Of a stretch of DNA of 64,000 nucleotides, positions 9,179 to 18,260 are shown piece after piece. The notes below the pieces were generated by a model. That model was not told the DNA's origin. It searched no databases and worked only from the letters and a program-made list of their open reading frames with translations. The stretch covers positions 124,001-188,000 of the forward strand of contig CAVSUR010000001.1 in the NCBI GenBank assembly GCA_963731285.1. Reading direction: 5' to 3'. The position numbers and the translations under genes were made by a program. Origin of the DNA: CAVSUR01 sp963731285. GTDB taxonomy: Bacteria > Actinomycetota > Actinomycetes > Streptosporangiales > Streptosporangiaceae. How positions within the stretch are numbered: the first letter of the stretch is position 1; each line of letters begins with the position of its first letter.

Positions 9179-10888
9179 GTGAATATCGATCACCGCCGGC
9201 TCGGCCGGCTGCGCGACGGCCAGGGAGACATCGCGAATCACGTCATCGACGAGTTCGCGGCCGGGCGCCTGTCGCGCCGGGACTTCCTCCGGCGCGGGGC
9301 GGTGGCAGGCATCTCCCTGCCGGTCCTCGGTGCCATCATCACCGCCTGCGGCAGCTCCAGCCCTTCCACCAGCAGCTCCGGCAGCGGCAGCAGCAGCGGC
9401 AGCGGCAGCGGCAAGGCCAACGCGACCATCAAGGCCGGCATCATCGTCCCGTCCGCGGCGATCAACCCGCTGACCGTCGCCGACCAGGGCGGCCTGGACA
9501 TGCTCGGCCAGACCGGCGAGTACCTCACCTTCTCCGACCAGCACCTCACCCTGCAGCCGCAGCTGGCGACCAGCTGGAAGTCCAACACCAAAGCCGACGT
9601 GTGGACATTCAAGATCCGCCAGGGGGTCAAGTTCCACGACGGCTCCCCGCTCACCGCCGACGACGTGGTCTACACCTACAAGCTGCAGACCAACCCCAAG
9701 AACGCGTCGAACGCGCTGTCCGCGTTCGGCGGCGGGCTGGCGCCCTCGGGGGTCAAGAAGGTCGACAGCTCAACCGTCGAGTTCCACCTGGCCGCGCCGA
9801 ACGGCAACTTCCCGTACCTGACTTCGTCCGACAACTACAACATGATCATCCTGCCGAATAACTACGACCCGGCCAAGTGGCAGAGCACGTTCATCGGCAC
9901 CGGCCCGTTCAAGTACAAGAGCTACACGCCCAAGCAAGGGGCGTCGTTCGTCCGCAACGACTCCTACTGGGGGCCCAAGGCCAAGCCGGCCGCGACCGAG
10001 TTCACCTTCTACACCACCCAGACCCCGGCCATCCTCGCGCTGACCAGCGGCAGCATCGATGTCATCGGCCAGTTCTCCGTCTCCGGCGGCGAGCAGCTGC
10101 TGGCCGGCGGCGCGTACAACGTGGTCCGGCTGCGCTCAAGCGCGCACCGCGAGCTGTCCATGCGCTGCGACCAGAAGCCGTTCACCGACCCGCGGGTGCG
10201 CCAGGCCATCGCGCTCACCCTGGACCGCACGGCCATCGTGAAGGCGCTGTTCAAGGGCTACGCCGACCTGGGCAACGACAGCCCGTTCGCGCCGGTGTTC
10301 CCCTCCACCAACACCACCATCGCGCAGCGCGCCAAGAACATCCCCAAGGCCAAGTCGCTGCTGTCGGCGGCCGGCCACTCGTCCGGCTTCTCCACCACCC
10401 TGACCGGCATCAACACGCTGGAGATCCCGGAGTTCGGGCAGATCGTCGCCCAGTCGGCCAAGGCCATCGGGGTGAGCATCAGCACCAAGTTCGAGGACTC
10501 GACCACCTACTACGGCAAGGCCACCTTCGGCAACTCCGACTGGCTCGACGCCACCATGAGCCTGGTCGACTACGGGCACCGCAGCGTGCCGAACGTGTTC
10601 CTGACCGCACCGCTGCAGACCACCAACGCCAAGGCCGGGACCGGCCCGTGGAACGCGGCCCACTTCAACAACAGCCAGTACGACAAGCTGGCCAGCCAGT
10701 ACATCGCCGCTATCGACCTGCAGAGCCAGAAGACCGTCGCCGGGCAGATCGAGACGCTGCTGCTGGACCAGACCCCGATCATCTTCCCCTACTTCTACAA
10801 CTACCTGGCGGCGGCGGCGAAGACCGTGTACGGGATCTACCCCACCGCGATCGGCCACATCTTCCTCTACAACGTGACCAAGGCCTGA
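9179..10888 (+). CDS. Extracellular solute-binding protein of the ABC transporter (SBP family 5), Tat-exported lipoprotein
   Basis: 569 residues; GTG start preceded by GAGGAGGA. The N-terminus has a twin-arginine motif (SRRDFLRRG, about residues 32-40), a hydrophobic stretch and a lipobox ending ITAC, so it should be exported folded and lipid-anchored. A Ser/Gly linker (about residues 58-80) follows. Family-5 features are ATSWKSNTKADVWTFKIRQG, VKFHDGSPLTADDVVYTY and VRQAIALTLDRTAI. Last transporter gene of the operon, 80 bases after the ATPase. This class binds peptides, opines and diverse amino-acid-like ligands; the ligand is unknown. Only 28 bases separate it from the cyclodeaminase-like gene, so import and catabolism may be co-transcribed. 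Confidence 0.93.
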   Translation: MNIDHRRLGRLRDGQGDIANHVIDEFAAGRLSRRDFLRRGAVAGISLPVLGAIITACGSSSPSTSSSGSGSSSGSGSGKANATIKAGIIVPSAAINPLTVADQGGLDMLGQTGEYLTFSDQHLTLQPQLATSWKSNTKADVWTFKIRQGVKFHDGSPLTADDVVYTYKLQTNPKNASNALSAFGGGLAPSGVKKVDSSTVEFHLAAPNGNFPYLTSSDNYNMIILPNNYDPAKWQSTFIGTGPFKYKSYTPKQGASFVRNDSYWGPKAKPAATEFTFYTTQTPAILALTSGSIDVIGQFSVSGGEQLLAGGAYNVVRLRSSAHRELSMRCDQKPFTDPRVRQAIALTLDRTAIVKALFKGYADLGNDSPFAPVFPSTNTTIAQRAKNIPKAKSLLSAAGHSSGFSTTLTGINTLEIPEFGQIVAQSAKAIGVSISTKFEDSTTYYGKATFGNSDWLDATMSLVDYGHRSVPNVFLTAPLQTTNAKAGTGPWNAAHFNNSQYDKLASQYIAAIDLQSQKTVAGQIETLLLDQTPIIFPYFYNYLAAAAKTVYGIYPTAIGHIFLYNVTKA

Positions 10889-10916
10889 GCGCCGCGCCGC
10901 CGGATGGCCGGCGTTC

Positions 10917-11968
10917 GTGAGCCCGGGCAGCGAGAGCCTGTGGGTCCGGTTCCTGTCCGGACCGGACATCGACTCGCTCAGGCTCGCGAACGCCGACTTC
11001 ACCGGCGCGGTGGAGGAAGCCATCCGGGCGCACGGCGAGGGCCGCGCGGTGCTCGAGCCACGGGTGCACCTGGTGCCGCGGGGCGACGGCGTCCCCGGCA
11101 GTCACGGCGGTCCTGGCCACCACGGGGCCGGGCATTTCAACGTGCTGCGCGGCTGCCTGCCGACGGCCGGCGGTGAGCTGGCCGGCGTCAAGGTGGTCGG
11201 TGACTTCGTCGCCAACTACCAGCGCGGGCTGCCCAGCGAGCTGGGCCTGCTGACGCTGTACGACCCGGATTCCGGCGTGCCCCGGGCGATCATGGACGCC
11301 ACGCTGATCACCGCGGCGCGGACCGGCGCGATGACCGCGGTGGGGGCCAGGTACCTGGCCCGCCCGGACGCCCGCGTGCTCGGCCACGCCGGGGCGCGCG
11401 GCACCGCACTGTGGAACGTGCTGCTGCTCGACGAGCTGCTCGACCTGGCCGAGATCCGGGTAACCAGCCGCAGGCCACAGTCGCGGGAGGCATTCGCGGC
11501 CCGGCTCGCTGCCCGCACGGCCACTGTCGTGCGGGCGGTCGCGACCGCAGCCGAGGCGTTCGACGGCGCCGACGTCATGGTCGAGGCCACCCGGCTGACG
11601 GCGCCCGAGCCGCTGCTGCGGACCCGCGCGATCGGACCGGGCGCCCTCGTCGTCCCCTATGGCACGATCAGCGCGGTCGAGCTCGACCTGCTGGAGGTGA
11701 TGGACAAGGTGGTCGTCGACGACTGGCGGGAGGCGCAGGCCGGCTTGGCGCGCTGCGCGCGCATGTCGACACCGGCCGGCTCACCGCCCGGTCGCTGCAC
11801 GCCGAGCTGGGCCAGATCGTCACCGGGCAGCGGCCGGGCCGCGAATCGGCCGCTGAGCGGATCCTGTTCTGGCACCGCGGGCTGCCGATCCTGGACATCG
11901 CCGTGGGCGCCCTGATCCTGCGCCGGGCCGAGGAAGCCGGCGTCGGCACCATGCTGCGCTACCGGTGA
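10917..11968 (+). CDS. Ornithine cyclodeaminase / mu-crystallin family protein, one frameshift
   Basis: About 350 residues after correction. Family signatures are GVKVVGDFVANYQRGLPSELG, a segment ending RTGAMTAVGARYLARPDA, and a Rossmann fold beginning VLGHAGARGTALWNV. The frame breaks near 11735-11750 (after DDWREAQAG) and the C-terminal third continues one base out of phase (LRAHVDTGRLTARS ... LFWHRGLPILDIAVG) to a stop at 11968; length 3n+2 implies one missing base. Members include ornithine cyclodeaminase, alanine dehydrogenase, pyrroline reductases and tauropine-type enzymes, so the substrate is open. The stop overlaps the GTG of the lyase-like gene (GTGA), indicating coupled translation. 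The start is uncertain because no clear ribosome-binding site is seen. Confidence 0.82.
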
Positions 11969-13458
11969 GCCGCCAGCCGCCCGCCCGTGCCGCCGCACTG
12001 GTCCGCGCGGCCGATCTCGGCCCCGCACTCGTCGGCGAGATCGCGGACGGCCGCGCCGTCTGGCTGGACCCCGGCCTGCTCGCCCGGGTGCAGCAGCAGT
12101 GCGATCGGGCCCGGGCGGCGCTGTGCGACGGCCGCCTGGTCTACGGGGTGAACACCGGCATGGGCGCCCTGTCCGGCGTGCGCCTGACGCCGGAGCAGCA
12201 GCTGACCCACCAGCGCAACCTGCTGCTCGCCCGGGCGGCCGGCGGCCCGCCGTGGCTGGAGCCGGCTGACGCGCGGGCCGTGCTCGCGGTCCGGCTGCGG
12301 ACGTTGCTGTCCGGTGACGCGGGCGTGTCCGCGGCGCTGTGCCAGCGGCTGGCGCTGCTGCTGAACCGGGGGATAACCCCGGCCGTGCCGCGGGACGGCG
12401 CAGGAAGCGCGGGCGAGATCATCCCGCTGGCCCATGCCTTCGGACCGCTGGCCGGGATCGGGGACGTGCTCACGGGCGGCACGACCGTGCGGCCCGCCGC
12501 CGCCGTGCTGCGCGAGCACGGGCTCGCGCCCTTCGCTCTCGGCCCTAAGGAAGGGATCGCACTGCTGGCCGGGGTGCCGGGCGTCACCGCGCTGGCCGTG
12601 CTCAGGCTGCGGGAGGCCACCGCGCTGGCCGCCCGGATGGAGCAGGCCGCGGCGCTTTCCATCGTGGCCGCGGACGCCTGCCGGGACCCCTATCAGCCCG
12701 GCTGCGCGCGCGGCGACGATGTGCTCGGCCAGGTGCTGAGCCGGCTGCGGCAGGCCGCCGGCGACGCGGCCGGCCCGGCCGCGCTGCAGGCCCCGGTGTC
12801 GCTGCGGGCGGCCGGGCCGGTGCTGGCGCACCTGCACCGGTCCGCGGCCGCGCTGGCGGCGGCGATCGGCCGCGCGCTGGACGGCGTCACCGACTCCCCG
12901 GCGTTCCTGGACGGCGGGTTCATCGGCACCGCGGGATTCCACGGGATCGACCTGGCCGCCTGCTGCGACCAGCTGACCGCGGCGCTGGCGCACGCCGCCG
13001 AAGTCAGCGCCGCCCGCGTGCACCGGCTGCTGGACCCGGTGGTGACCGGGCTGGCCGCGCAGCTCGCCGCGGCCCCCGGCCCGGATACCGGCCTGGTGAC
13101 CGTGCACAAGCGCGCCGCGGGCGAGGTGCACGCGCTGCGCAGGCTCGCCGTCGCCACCCCGGTCGGGCTGATCGAGACCTCCGGCGGCCAGGAAGACGTG
13201 CAGTCGTTCGGCTGGGAGGCGGCACAGACGCTGCGCATGGCGGTCGGCCGCGCGGCGGCGGTGACGGCCTGCGAGGCCCTGGCGGGCTACCAGGCCGTCA
13301 CGCTGTCGGGCCGGCCGGTCCCGGCGGGCTGCCGCGAGCTCTTCGCCCGGCTGGCCGAGATCGTCGGCCCGATTGGCGCGGACCGCCCGTTCGGCGCGGA
13401 TATCCGGCGGCTGCTGGACAACCCGTGGACCGCCGCCAGCCGGCCTGCTGCACGTTGA
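11965..13458 (+). CDS. Aromatic amino acid lyase (HAL/PAL) fold protein lacking the MIO-forming triad
   Basis: 497 residues, the length of histidine ammonia-lyase, and clearly of that fold: YGVNTGMGAL (Tyr60), NRGITPAVP, IIPLAHA, EGIALL, SLR (Arg281), FHG (325-327) and GGQED (Glu410). However, the Ala-Ser-Gly that cyclises to the MIO electrophile is Ser148-Ala149-Gly150 (GAGSAGE), with no Ser at the reactive position. The Asn of the LLNG motif is Ala202, the His of SHAAG is Arg90, and the Tyr of QDxYS is Val278. Reading is uninterrupted, so random decay is unlikely. MIO-free members of this fold that expel trimethylamine (ergothionase) are known; a related function is my inference. It is coupled to the cyclodeaminase-like gene. 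Confidence 0.85.
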   Translation: MSRQPPARAAALVRAADLGPALVGEIADGRAVWLDPGLLARVQQQCDRARAALCDGRLVYGVNTGMGALSGVRLTPEQQLTHQRNLLLARAAGGPPWLEPADARAVLAVRLRTLLSGDAGVSAALCQRLALLLNRGITPAVPRDGAGSAGEIIPLAHAFGPLAGIGDVLTGGTTVRPAAAVLREHGLAPFALGPKEGIALLAGVPGVTALAVLRLREATALAARMEQAAALSIVAADACRDPYQPGCARGDDVLGQVLSRLRQAAGDAAGPAALQAPVSLRAAGPVLAHLHRSAAALAAAIGRALDGVTDSPAFLDGGFIGTAGFHGIDLAACCDQLTAALAHAAEVSAARVHRLLDPVVTGLAAQLAAAPGPDTGLVTVHKRAAGEVHALRRLAVATPVGLIETSGGQEDVQSFGWEAAQTLRMAVGRAAAVTACEALAGYQAVTLSGRPVPAGCRELFARLAEIVGPIGADRPFGADIRRLLDNPWTAASRPAAR

Positions 13459-13527
13459 TTGCGGTGACCACGGCCGGGGGCAGCTGATCGAAACATCGCG
13501 GACATGAAATCAGGCACCCCCCGGATT

Positions 13528-13533
13528 TAGGAT
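13528..13533 (+). promoter_or_regulatory. Possible -10 element (TAGGAT) for the dioxygenase-rhodanese gene
   Basis: TAGGAT sits in an AT-richer patch of the 158-base gap before the GTG at 13617. No convincing -35 hexamer lies 16-18 bases upstream, so this is a weak call. It would give a leader of about 77 bases. Confidence 0.3.
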
Positions 13534-13616
13534 GAGCAAACCCGACTAGGGAGCCGGCGCCGGGGCAGCGGGCCCGGCTCCGGCCGGGCCGGAGGGCAGA
13601 ACCTCAGGGAGGCTGC

Positions 13617-14705
13617 GTGTCGCTCGTCACCATCACCCCGAACCACCCAGGCAGTGAGCAGCGCGGCCCGGCCGATCCCGCCGGCCTCAAGCCGGGCTGG
13701 GGCGTCAGCCCCGAGCGGCAGCAGGCCATTCTCGACGTGCTGCAGGACCTGGTGCCGCATACCGGCCGCCTGTCCCCCGCCCAGCTGCGCGCGATCACCA
13801 CGGCGCTGACCAGCCGCCCCGAGCTGTGGGCCGACCTGGTCGTGCACGACCCGGACGTCCGCTGGTACCTGCCGCTGCACCGGTCCAGCTCGTGTGACGT
13901 GTGGCTGCTGGCCTGGGAGCGCGGGCAGGACACCGACTGGCACGACCACGGCGGCTCGTCCGGCTCGTTCGCGGTGGCCGAGGGCACCCTGCTCGAGCAG
14001 TACCGGGTGTCGGGCGGCGGGCGGCTGCGGAGCCCGCGGCTGCCTGGCCGCGCCGACGCCGTCGGCTTCGGTCCCGGGCACGTGCATGACGTCGGGCACG
14101 CCAGCGGTGCCTCGGCGACCAGCGTCCACGCTTACTCGCCGCCGCTGATGGCGATGACGTACTACACGGCGACCGACTTCGGCCTGATCGCCAGGGAAAC
14201 CGTCGCGATCGACGGACCGGAGGGCGCGCGAGGCCGCGGCGGCGCCGACACGGCCCTGGCCCGCGCCACCGCGTCGGCCGCCCGGCTGACCACCGACGCG
14301 CTGCCCGACGGCGCGCCCGGCATCGCCGAGCTGCTGGCCGAGGCGCGCAGCGGACTGACCCGGCTGCGGCCGGAGGCGGCGCTGGCCGCGATCACCGACG
14401 GCGCGGTGCTGGTGGACATCCGGCCGCTGGAGCAGCGGATTATCGAGGGCGAGGTGCCTGGCGCGATCATCATCGGCCGCAACGTGCTGGAGTGGCGGCT
14501 CGACCCGCGCAGTGACGCCCGGATCCCAGCGCTGGCCCGGCCGGACGCCAGGGTCATCGTCATGTGCTCGGAGGGTTACGCCTCCACCCTGGCCGCGGCC
14601 TCGCTGCGGCTGATCGGGCTGGGCGACGCCACCGACCTCGACGGCGGCTTCGCCGCCTGGCGGGCGGCCGGCCTGCCCTCCCGGCCGGCCAGCGCGCTGG
14701 GCTGA
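13617..14705 (+). CDS. Cysteine (thiol) dioxygenase - rhodanese fusion
   Basis: 362 residues; GTG start with AGGGAGG upstream. Residues about 30-195 form a cupin thiol dioxygenase: the iron site is WHDHGG (His109, His111) plus GHVHDVGH (His155/157), and RSSSCDVWLLAW precedes it as in bacterial cysteine dioxygenases. Residues about 250-358 form a rhodanese domain with VLVDIRP, the active-site loop VIVMCSEGYAS (Cys317) and DLDGGFAAWRAAGLP. The dioxygenase oxidises a thiol to a sulfinate; the rhodanese moves sulfane sulfur through a Cys persulfide. Fusion implies substrate hand-off, perhaps of persulfides. It lies 158 bases after the lyase-like gene on the same strand, so it may share its pathway, though it probably has its own promoter. 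Confidence 0.9.
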   Translation: MSLVTITPNHPGSEQRGPADPAGLKPGWGVSPERQQAILDVLQDLVPHTGRLSPAQLRAITTALTSRPELWADLVVHDPDVRWYLPLHRSSSCDVWLLAWERGQDTDWHDHGGSSGSFAVAEGTLLEQYRVSGGGRLRSPRLPGRADAVGFGPGHVHDVGHASGASATSVHAYSPPLMAMTYYTATDFGLIARETVAIDGPEGARGRGGADTALARATASAARLTTDALPDGAPGIAELLAEARSGLTRLRPEAALAAITDGAVLVDIRPLEQRIIEGEVPGAIIIGRNVLEWRLDPRSDARIPALARPDARVIVMCSEGYASTLAAASLRLIGLGDATDLDGGFAAWRAAGLPSRPASALG

Positions 14706-14876
14706 GGCCATGCCCGGGCCTGCGGGCGCCCGCCCGCGGACTGCCCCGCTTCGGGCGGCCGGCGGAATAACCGGCGGTGAGGGCTCGTTGGTAGCTCCGC
14801 GCCGGCCCTGCGCAGGCCCTGCAGCCGGACGCAGGGGTGCTCGCTAGCCCACCGCACGGATCCGAGGCACACGATC

Positions 14877-15609
14877 ATGACCGCTGACGGCGAAGTCCAG
14901 GCCGAGGAGCATGGCCACCAGCACCGGGACGTCTCCGGCGGCTGGCTGCGCCCGGCCGTGTTCGGCGCCATGGACGGACTGGTCACCAACGTCTCGCTGA
15001 TCGCCGGGGTGGGCGGGGCCGGGGCTGCCTCGCACACCGTCGTGCTGACCGGACTGGCCGGGCTGGCCGCCGGCGCGTTCTCGATGGCGGCCGGCGAGTT
15101 CGTTTCGGTGTCCTCCCAGAACGAGCTCGTCGCGGCCGGAGGTCAGCAAGGAGCAGTACGAGCTCGAGCACAACGCGGAGTCCGAGCGGCGCGAGCTCGC
15201 CGCGGTGTTCCGGCGCCGCGGCGTGGAGGCCGACCTGGCCGACGAGGTGGCCGAGCCAGATATCGGCGCACCCGGAGGAAGCGCTGACAGTGCACGTCAC
15301 GCGAGGAACTCGGGGTCGACCACAACGAGCTGCCCTCGCCCCTGACCGCGGCCGGAGCGTCGCTGATCACCTTTTCCGCCGGGGCGGTGATCCCGCTGCT
15401 GCCCTACCTGGTCGGCGTGCCCGCCACCTTGCTCGCGGCCCTGGTCCTCGCCGCCGTCGCGGCCTTCATCGGCGGCGGCATGGTCGCCCGGATCACCAGC
15501 CGTCCGTTCCTGCGCGGCGCCGTGCGCCAGCTGCTGCTGGCCGCCGTCGCGGCGGGCCTGACCTACACCATCGGCGCCATGGTCGGCGTCGGCGCCTCGC
15601 CTGGCCTGA
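14877..15609 (+). pseudogene. VIT1/CCC1-family iron/manganese transporter, three frameshifts
   Basis: The N-terminal part (HQHRDVSGGWLRPAVFGAMD, then membrane helices and GEFVSVSSQ) is typical of the VIT1/CCC1 family of vacuolar/bacterial divalent metal exporters. The frame breaks near 15130. The cytoplasmic metal-binding helix (SKEQYELEHNAESERRELA) follows in a second frame, breaks near 15255, continues as ISAHPEEALTVHV, and breaks again near 15300 before ELGVDHNELPSPL and the last three membrane segments. All segments are present and well conserved, so sequence error is more likely than decay. The exact stop is unclear; a TGA at 15607-15609 in the frame one base over is the best candidate. 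It is convergent with the dehydratase gene. Confidence 0.75.
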
Positions 15610-15615
15610 GCCTGG

Positions 15616-16662
15616 CTACCAGGTCTCGGTCCCGAAGAGATCCTCGGCCCAGGCCGCCGGAGGCCGACAGCAGCTTCAGGTCCGCCTCGACCATCATGGT
15701 GACCAGCTCCTCGAAGCCCATCGCCGGCTGCCAGCCCAGCTCATCTCGGGCCCGGGACGGGTCGCGCACAGCTGGTCCACCTCAGCCGGGCGGATGAACG
15801 CGGTATCGGTCACCACATGATCGCGCCAGTCCAGGCCTGCCGCTGAGAACGCGAACTCCAGCATCTGAGCCACCGAGTGGGTGACGCCGGTGCCGATCAC
15901 GTAGTCGGCGGGCTCGTCCCGGCCGAGCATCAGCCGCATGGCGCGCACCGTAGTCGCCGGCGAATCCCCAGTCACGCCGGGCCGACAGGCTGCCCAGCCG
16001 CAGCTGCCGCTCGTAACCCAGCTTGATCTTGGCCACGCCGACCGAGGCCTTCCTGGTCACGAACTCCGGGCCGCGGCGCGGCGACTCGTGGTTGAGCAAG
16101 ATCCCCGAGACCGCGAACATGCCGTAGGACTCGCGATAGTTCTGAGTGAGGAAATGGCCGTAGGCCTTGGCGACGCCGTACGGGCTGCGGGGGTGGAACG
16201 GGGTCTGCTCGGTCTGCGCGACTCCCGCACCATGCCGAACATCTCCGACGACGACGCCTGGTAGAACCTGATCTGCCCGCGCGCCGGGCTGCGCGAGGCG
16301 CTGATGCCGCTGCAGACCCGGATCGCCTCCAGCACCCGCAGCACGCCCAGGCCGGTGACCTCACCGGTCAGCTCGGCCTGCTGCCAGGACATCGGGACGT
16401 AGGAGATGGCGGCCAGGCTGAACACCTCGTCGGGCTGCACCCGCTCGACCGCCGAGATCAGGCTGCCCTGGTCCAGCAGGTCGCCGCGGACCAGCCGGAC
16501 ATCGGCGAGCAGCTGCCGCAGCTGGCCCACCCGGGGGCTGGCCTGGCCGCGGGCCAGGCCCCAGACCTCGTACCCCTGCGCGAGCAGGTGCTCGGCCAGG
16601 TAGGACCCGTCCTGCCCGGTGATCCCGGTGATCAGCGCTCGGCGTGTCAGCGGTGCCTCCAC
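15616..16662 (-). pseudogene. gmd: GDP-mannose 4,6-dehydratase, four frameshifts
   Basis: GMD converts GDP-mannose to GDP-4-keto-6-deoxymannose, the entry to GDP-fucose, -rhamnose and -perosamine. Segments in order are ALITGITGQDGSYLAEHLL (NADP site), FYQASSSEMFG (active-site Ser/Glu), PRSPYGVAKAYGHF (Tyr-x3-Lys), GILLNHESPRRGPEFVTRK, RRDWGFAGDYVRAM, PADYVIGTGVTHSV, DPSRARDELGWQP and a tail WAEDLFGTETW. Frame changes fall near 16222 (base missing), 15949 (extra C), 15765 (base missing) and 15658 (extra base), and their sum is zero, matching the 3n length (348 residues). Every catalytic motif survives, so the gene was probably intact in the cell. GTG start. It diverges from the glycosyltransferase, suggesting a role in a glycan. 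Confidence 0.85.
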
Positions 16663-16871
16663 TCATCTGGCCGGCGGCGCGATCCGGCCCATGCCGCGGC
16701 AGCTTACCGACCCCGATCCTGGCTATTGCCCGGCGTGGGTTATCCCGGGGCGGCAGGGCCCGCGGCAGCGCCCGCTTGGTATGTTCGCTTGCCTGAGGGA
16801 TTCACGCGGGCGATTTGCGGCTCCGGAAAACTGCTCCTGGCCGCCAGCGGACGAAGGAGGCGCAGACCTGC

Positions 16872-18260
16872 GTGAGCGAGGTGCCCGACCGAGACGATGG
16901 CGCGGCCATCGCGGCCGGCCCGCCCGGCCGGGAGGCCGCAGCGGACCCCGCGGCGGGTGCGCTGCGGATCGCGCTGCTGTCGTACCGGAGCAAGCCGCAC
17001 TGCGGCGGCCAGGGCATATACGTGCGGCACCTGTCCCGGGAGCTGGCCGCGCTCGGGCACCAGGTCGACGTGCTCTCCGGCCAGCCGTATCCCGAGCTTG
17101 AGCCGGGCCCGGTGCTGCGCCCGGTGCCGTCCCTGGACCTGTACCGAGAACCCGACCCGTTCCGCACCCCCCGCCCGCGCGAGTACCGCGACTGGATCGA
17201 CGCGCTCGAGGTGGCCGCCATGTGGACGGGCGCGTTCCCCGAGCCGCTGACCTTCAGCCTGCGGGCGCTGCGGGTGCTGGCGGCCCGGCGGGGCGATTTC
17301 GACGTCGTGCACGACAACCAGGTGCTGGCCTACGGCATGCTCGGCGTCGCCCGGCTGGGGCTGCCGGTGGTAACCAGCATTCACCACCCGATCAGCGTGG
17401 ACCGGCGGATCGAGCTCGCCGCGGCGGCCGGCCTGTCCCGGCTGTCTAAGCGCCGGTGGTACTCCTTCGTCCGGATGCAGCGGCGGGTCGCCCGCCGCGC
17501 CGGGCCGATCCTGACCGGGTCGGCATCCAGCCGCGCGGACATCTGCCGTGACTTCCGGGTGCCGGCCAGCCGGGTCCAGGTCATCCCGCTGGGCGTGGAC
17601 ACCCGGCTGTTCCGCCCCCGCGGCCCCCGGGTGCCGGGCCGAATCGTGGCCGTGGCCAGCGCGGACTCGCCGCTGAAGGGAGTAGCGACGCTGCTGCGGG
17701 CGGTGGCCAAGCTCAGCACGGAACGGGACGTGTCGCTCACCGTCGTCGGTCGGGCCGCCCCCGGCGGGCCGACCGAGCAGCTGGTCGGCGAGCTGTCGCT
17801 GCACGGCCGGGTGCGGTTCGCCAGCGGCCTGTCCGACGCCCAGCTCGCGGAGCTGGCCGCCACCGCCGAGATCTCGGTGGTGCCGTCACTGTACGAGGGA
17901 TTCTCGCTGCCCGCCGTCGAGCACATGGCCTCGGGCACGCCGCTGATCGCCAGCCGGACTGGCGCGCTGCCCGAGGTCACCGGCGACGCCGCGGTGCTGG
18001 TCGCGCCGGGTGATGCCGAAGAGCTCGCGGCCGCGCTGCGGCGGCTGCACGACGCGCCCGCCGAGCGGGCCCGGCTCGCGGAGCGGGCGCTGGCCCGGGT
18101 GGCCGAGCGCTTCGCCTGGTCGGCGGTGGCCCGGGCGACCGCCGACCAGTACCGGCAGGCGATGCGGGACCAGCCGCTGATGCGGCACCGGGCCAGCCGG
18201 GCCGTGCCCGCCGCCGATGGCGGGCCCGCAGCCGGGCCGCACCGGGACGGCCCATGCTGA
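16872..18260 (+). CDS. Glycosyltransferase family 4 (GT-B fold)
   Basis: 462 residues. The N-terminal Rossmann domain begins LRIALLSYRSKPHCGGQGIYVRHL with the acceptor-side glycine-rich loop, and FDVVHDNQVLAYGML follows. The C-terminal donor domain has VIPLGVDTRLF, a nucleotide-sugar contact region around SPLKGVATLLRA, and the E-x7-E motif in SLYEGFSLPAVEHMASGTPL. The GTG at 16872 is preferred over the longer reading because GGAGG lies upstream, although spacing is long. Donor and acceptor are unknown. Its stop overlaps the methyltransferase start, and a cyclase-fold protein and a second methyltransferase follow, a group that recurs in actinobacteria as far as I recall, without an established product. 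Confidence 0.88.
   Translation: MSEVPDRDDGAAIAAGPPGREAAADPAAGALRIALLSYRSKPHCGGQGIYVRHLSRELAALGHQVDVLSGQPYPELEPGPVLRPVPSLDLYREPDPFRTPRPREYRDWIDALEVAAMWTGAFPEPLTFSLRALRVLAARRGDFDVVHDNQVLAYGMLGVARLGLPVVTSIHHPISVDRRIELAAAAGLSRLSKRRWYSFVRMQRRVARRAGPILTGSASSRADICRDFRVPASRVQVIPLGVDTRLFRPRGPRVPGRIVAVASADSPLKGVATLLRAVAKLSTERDVSLTVVGRAAPGGPTEQLVGELSLHGRVRFASGLSDAQLAELAATAEISVVPSLYEGFSLPAVEHMASGTPLIASRTGALPEVTGDAAVLVAPGDAEELAAALRRLHDAPAERARLAERALARVAERFAWSAVARATADQYRQAMRDQPLMRHRASRAVPAADGGPAAGPHRDGPC

Noticed and set aside
14877..16662. Programmed frameshifting as explanation for the breaks in the VIT and gmd genes
   Set aside because: Several different sites and both directions (+1 and -1) within one gene, without slippery sequences or conserved structures, fit sequence error far better.
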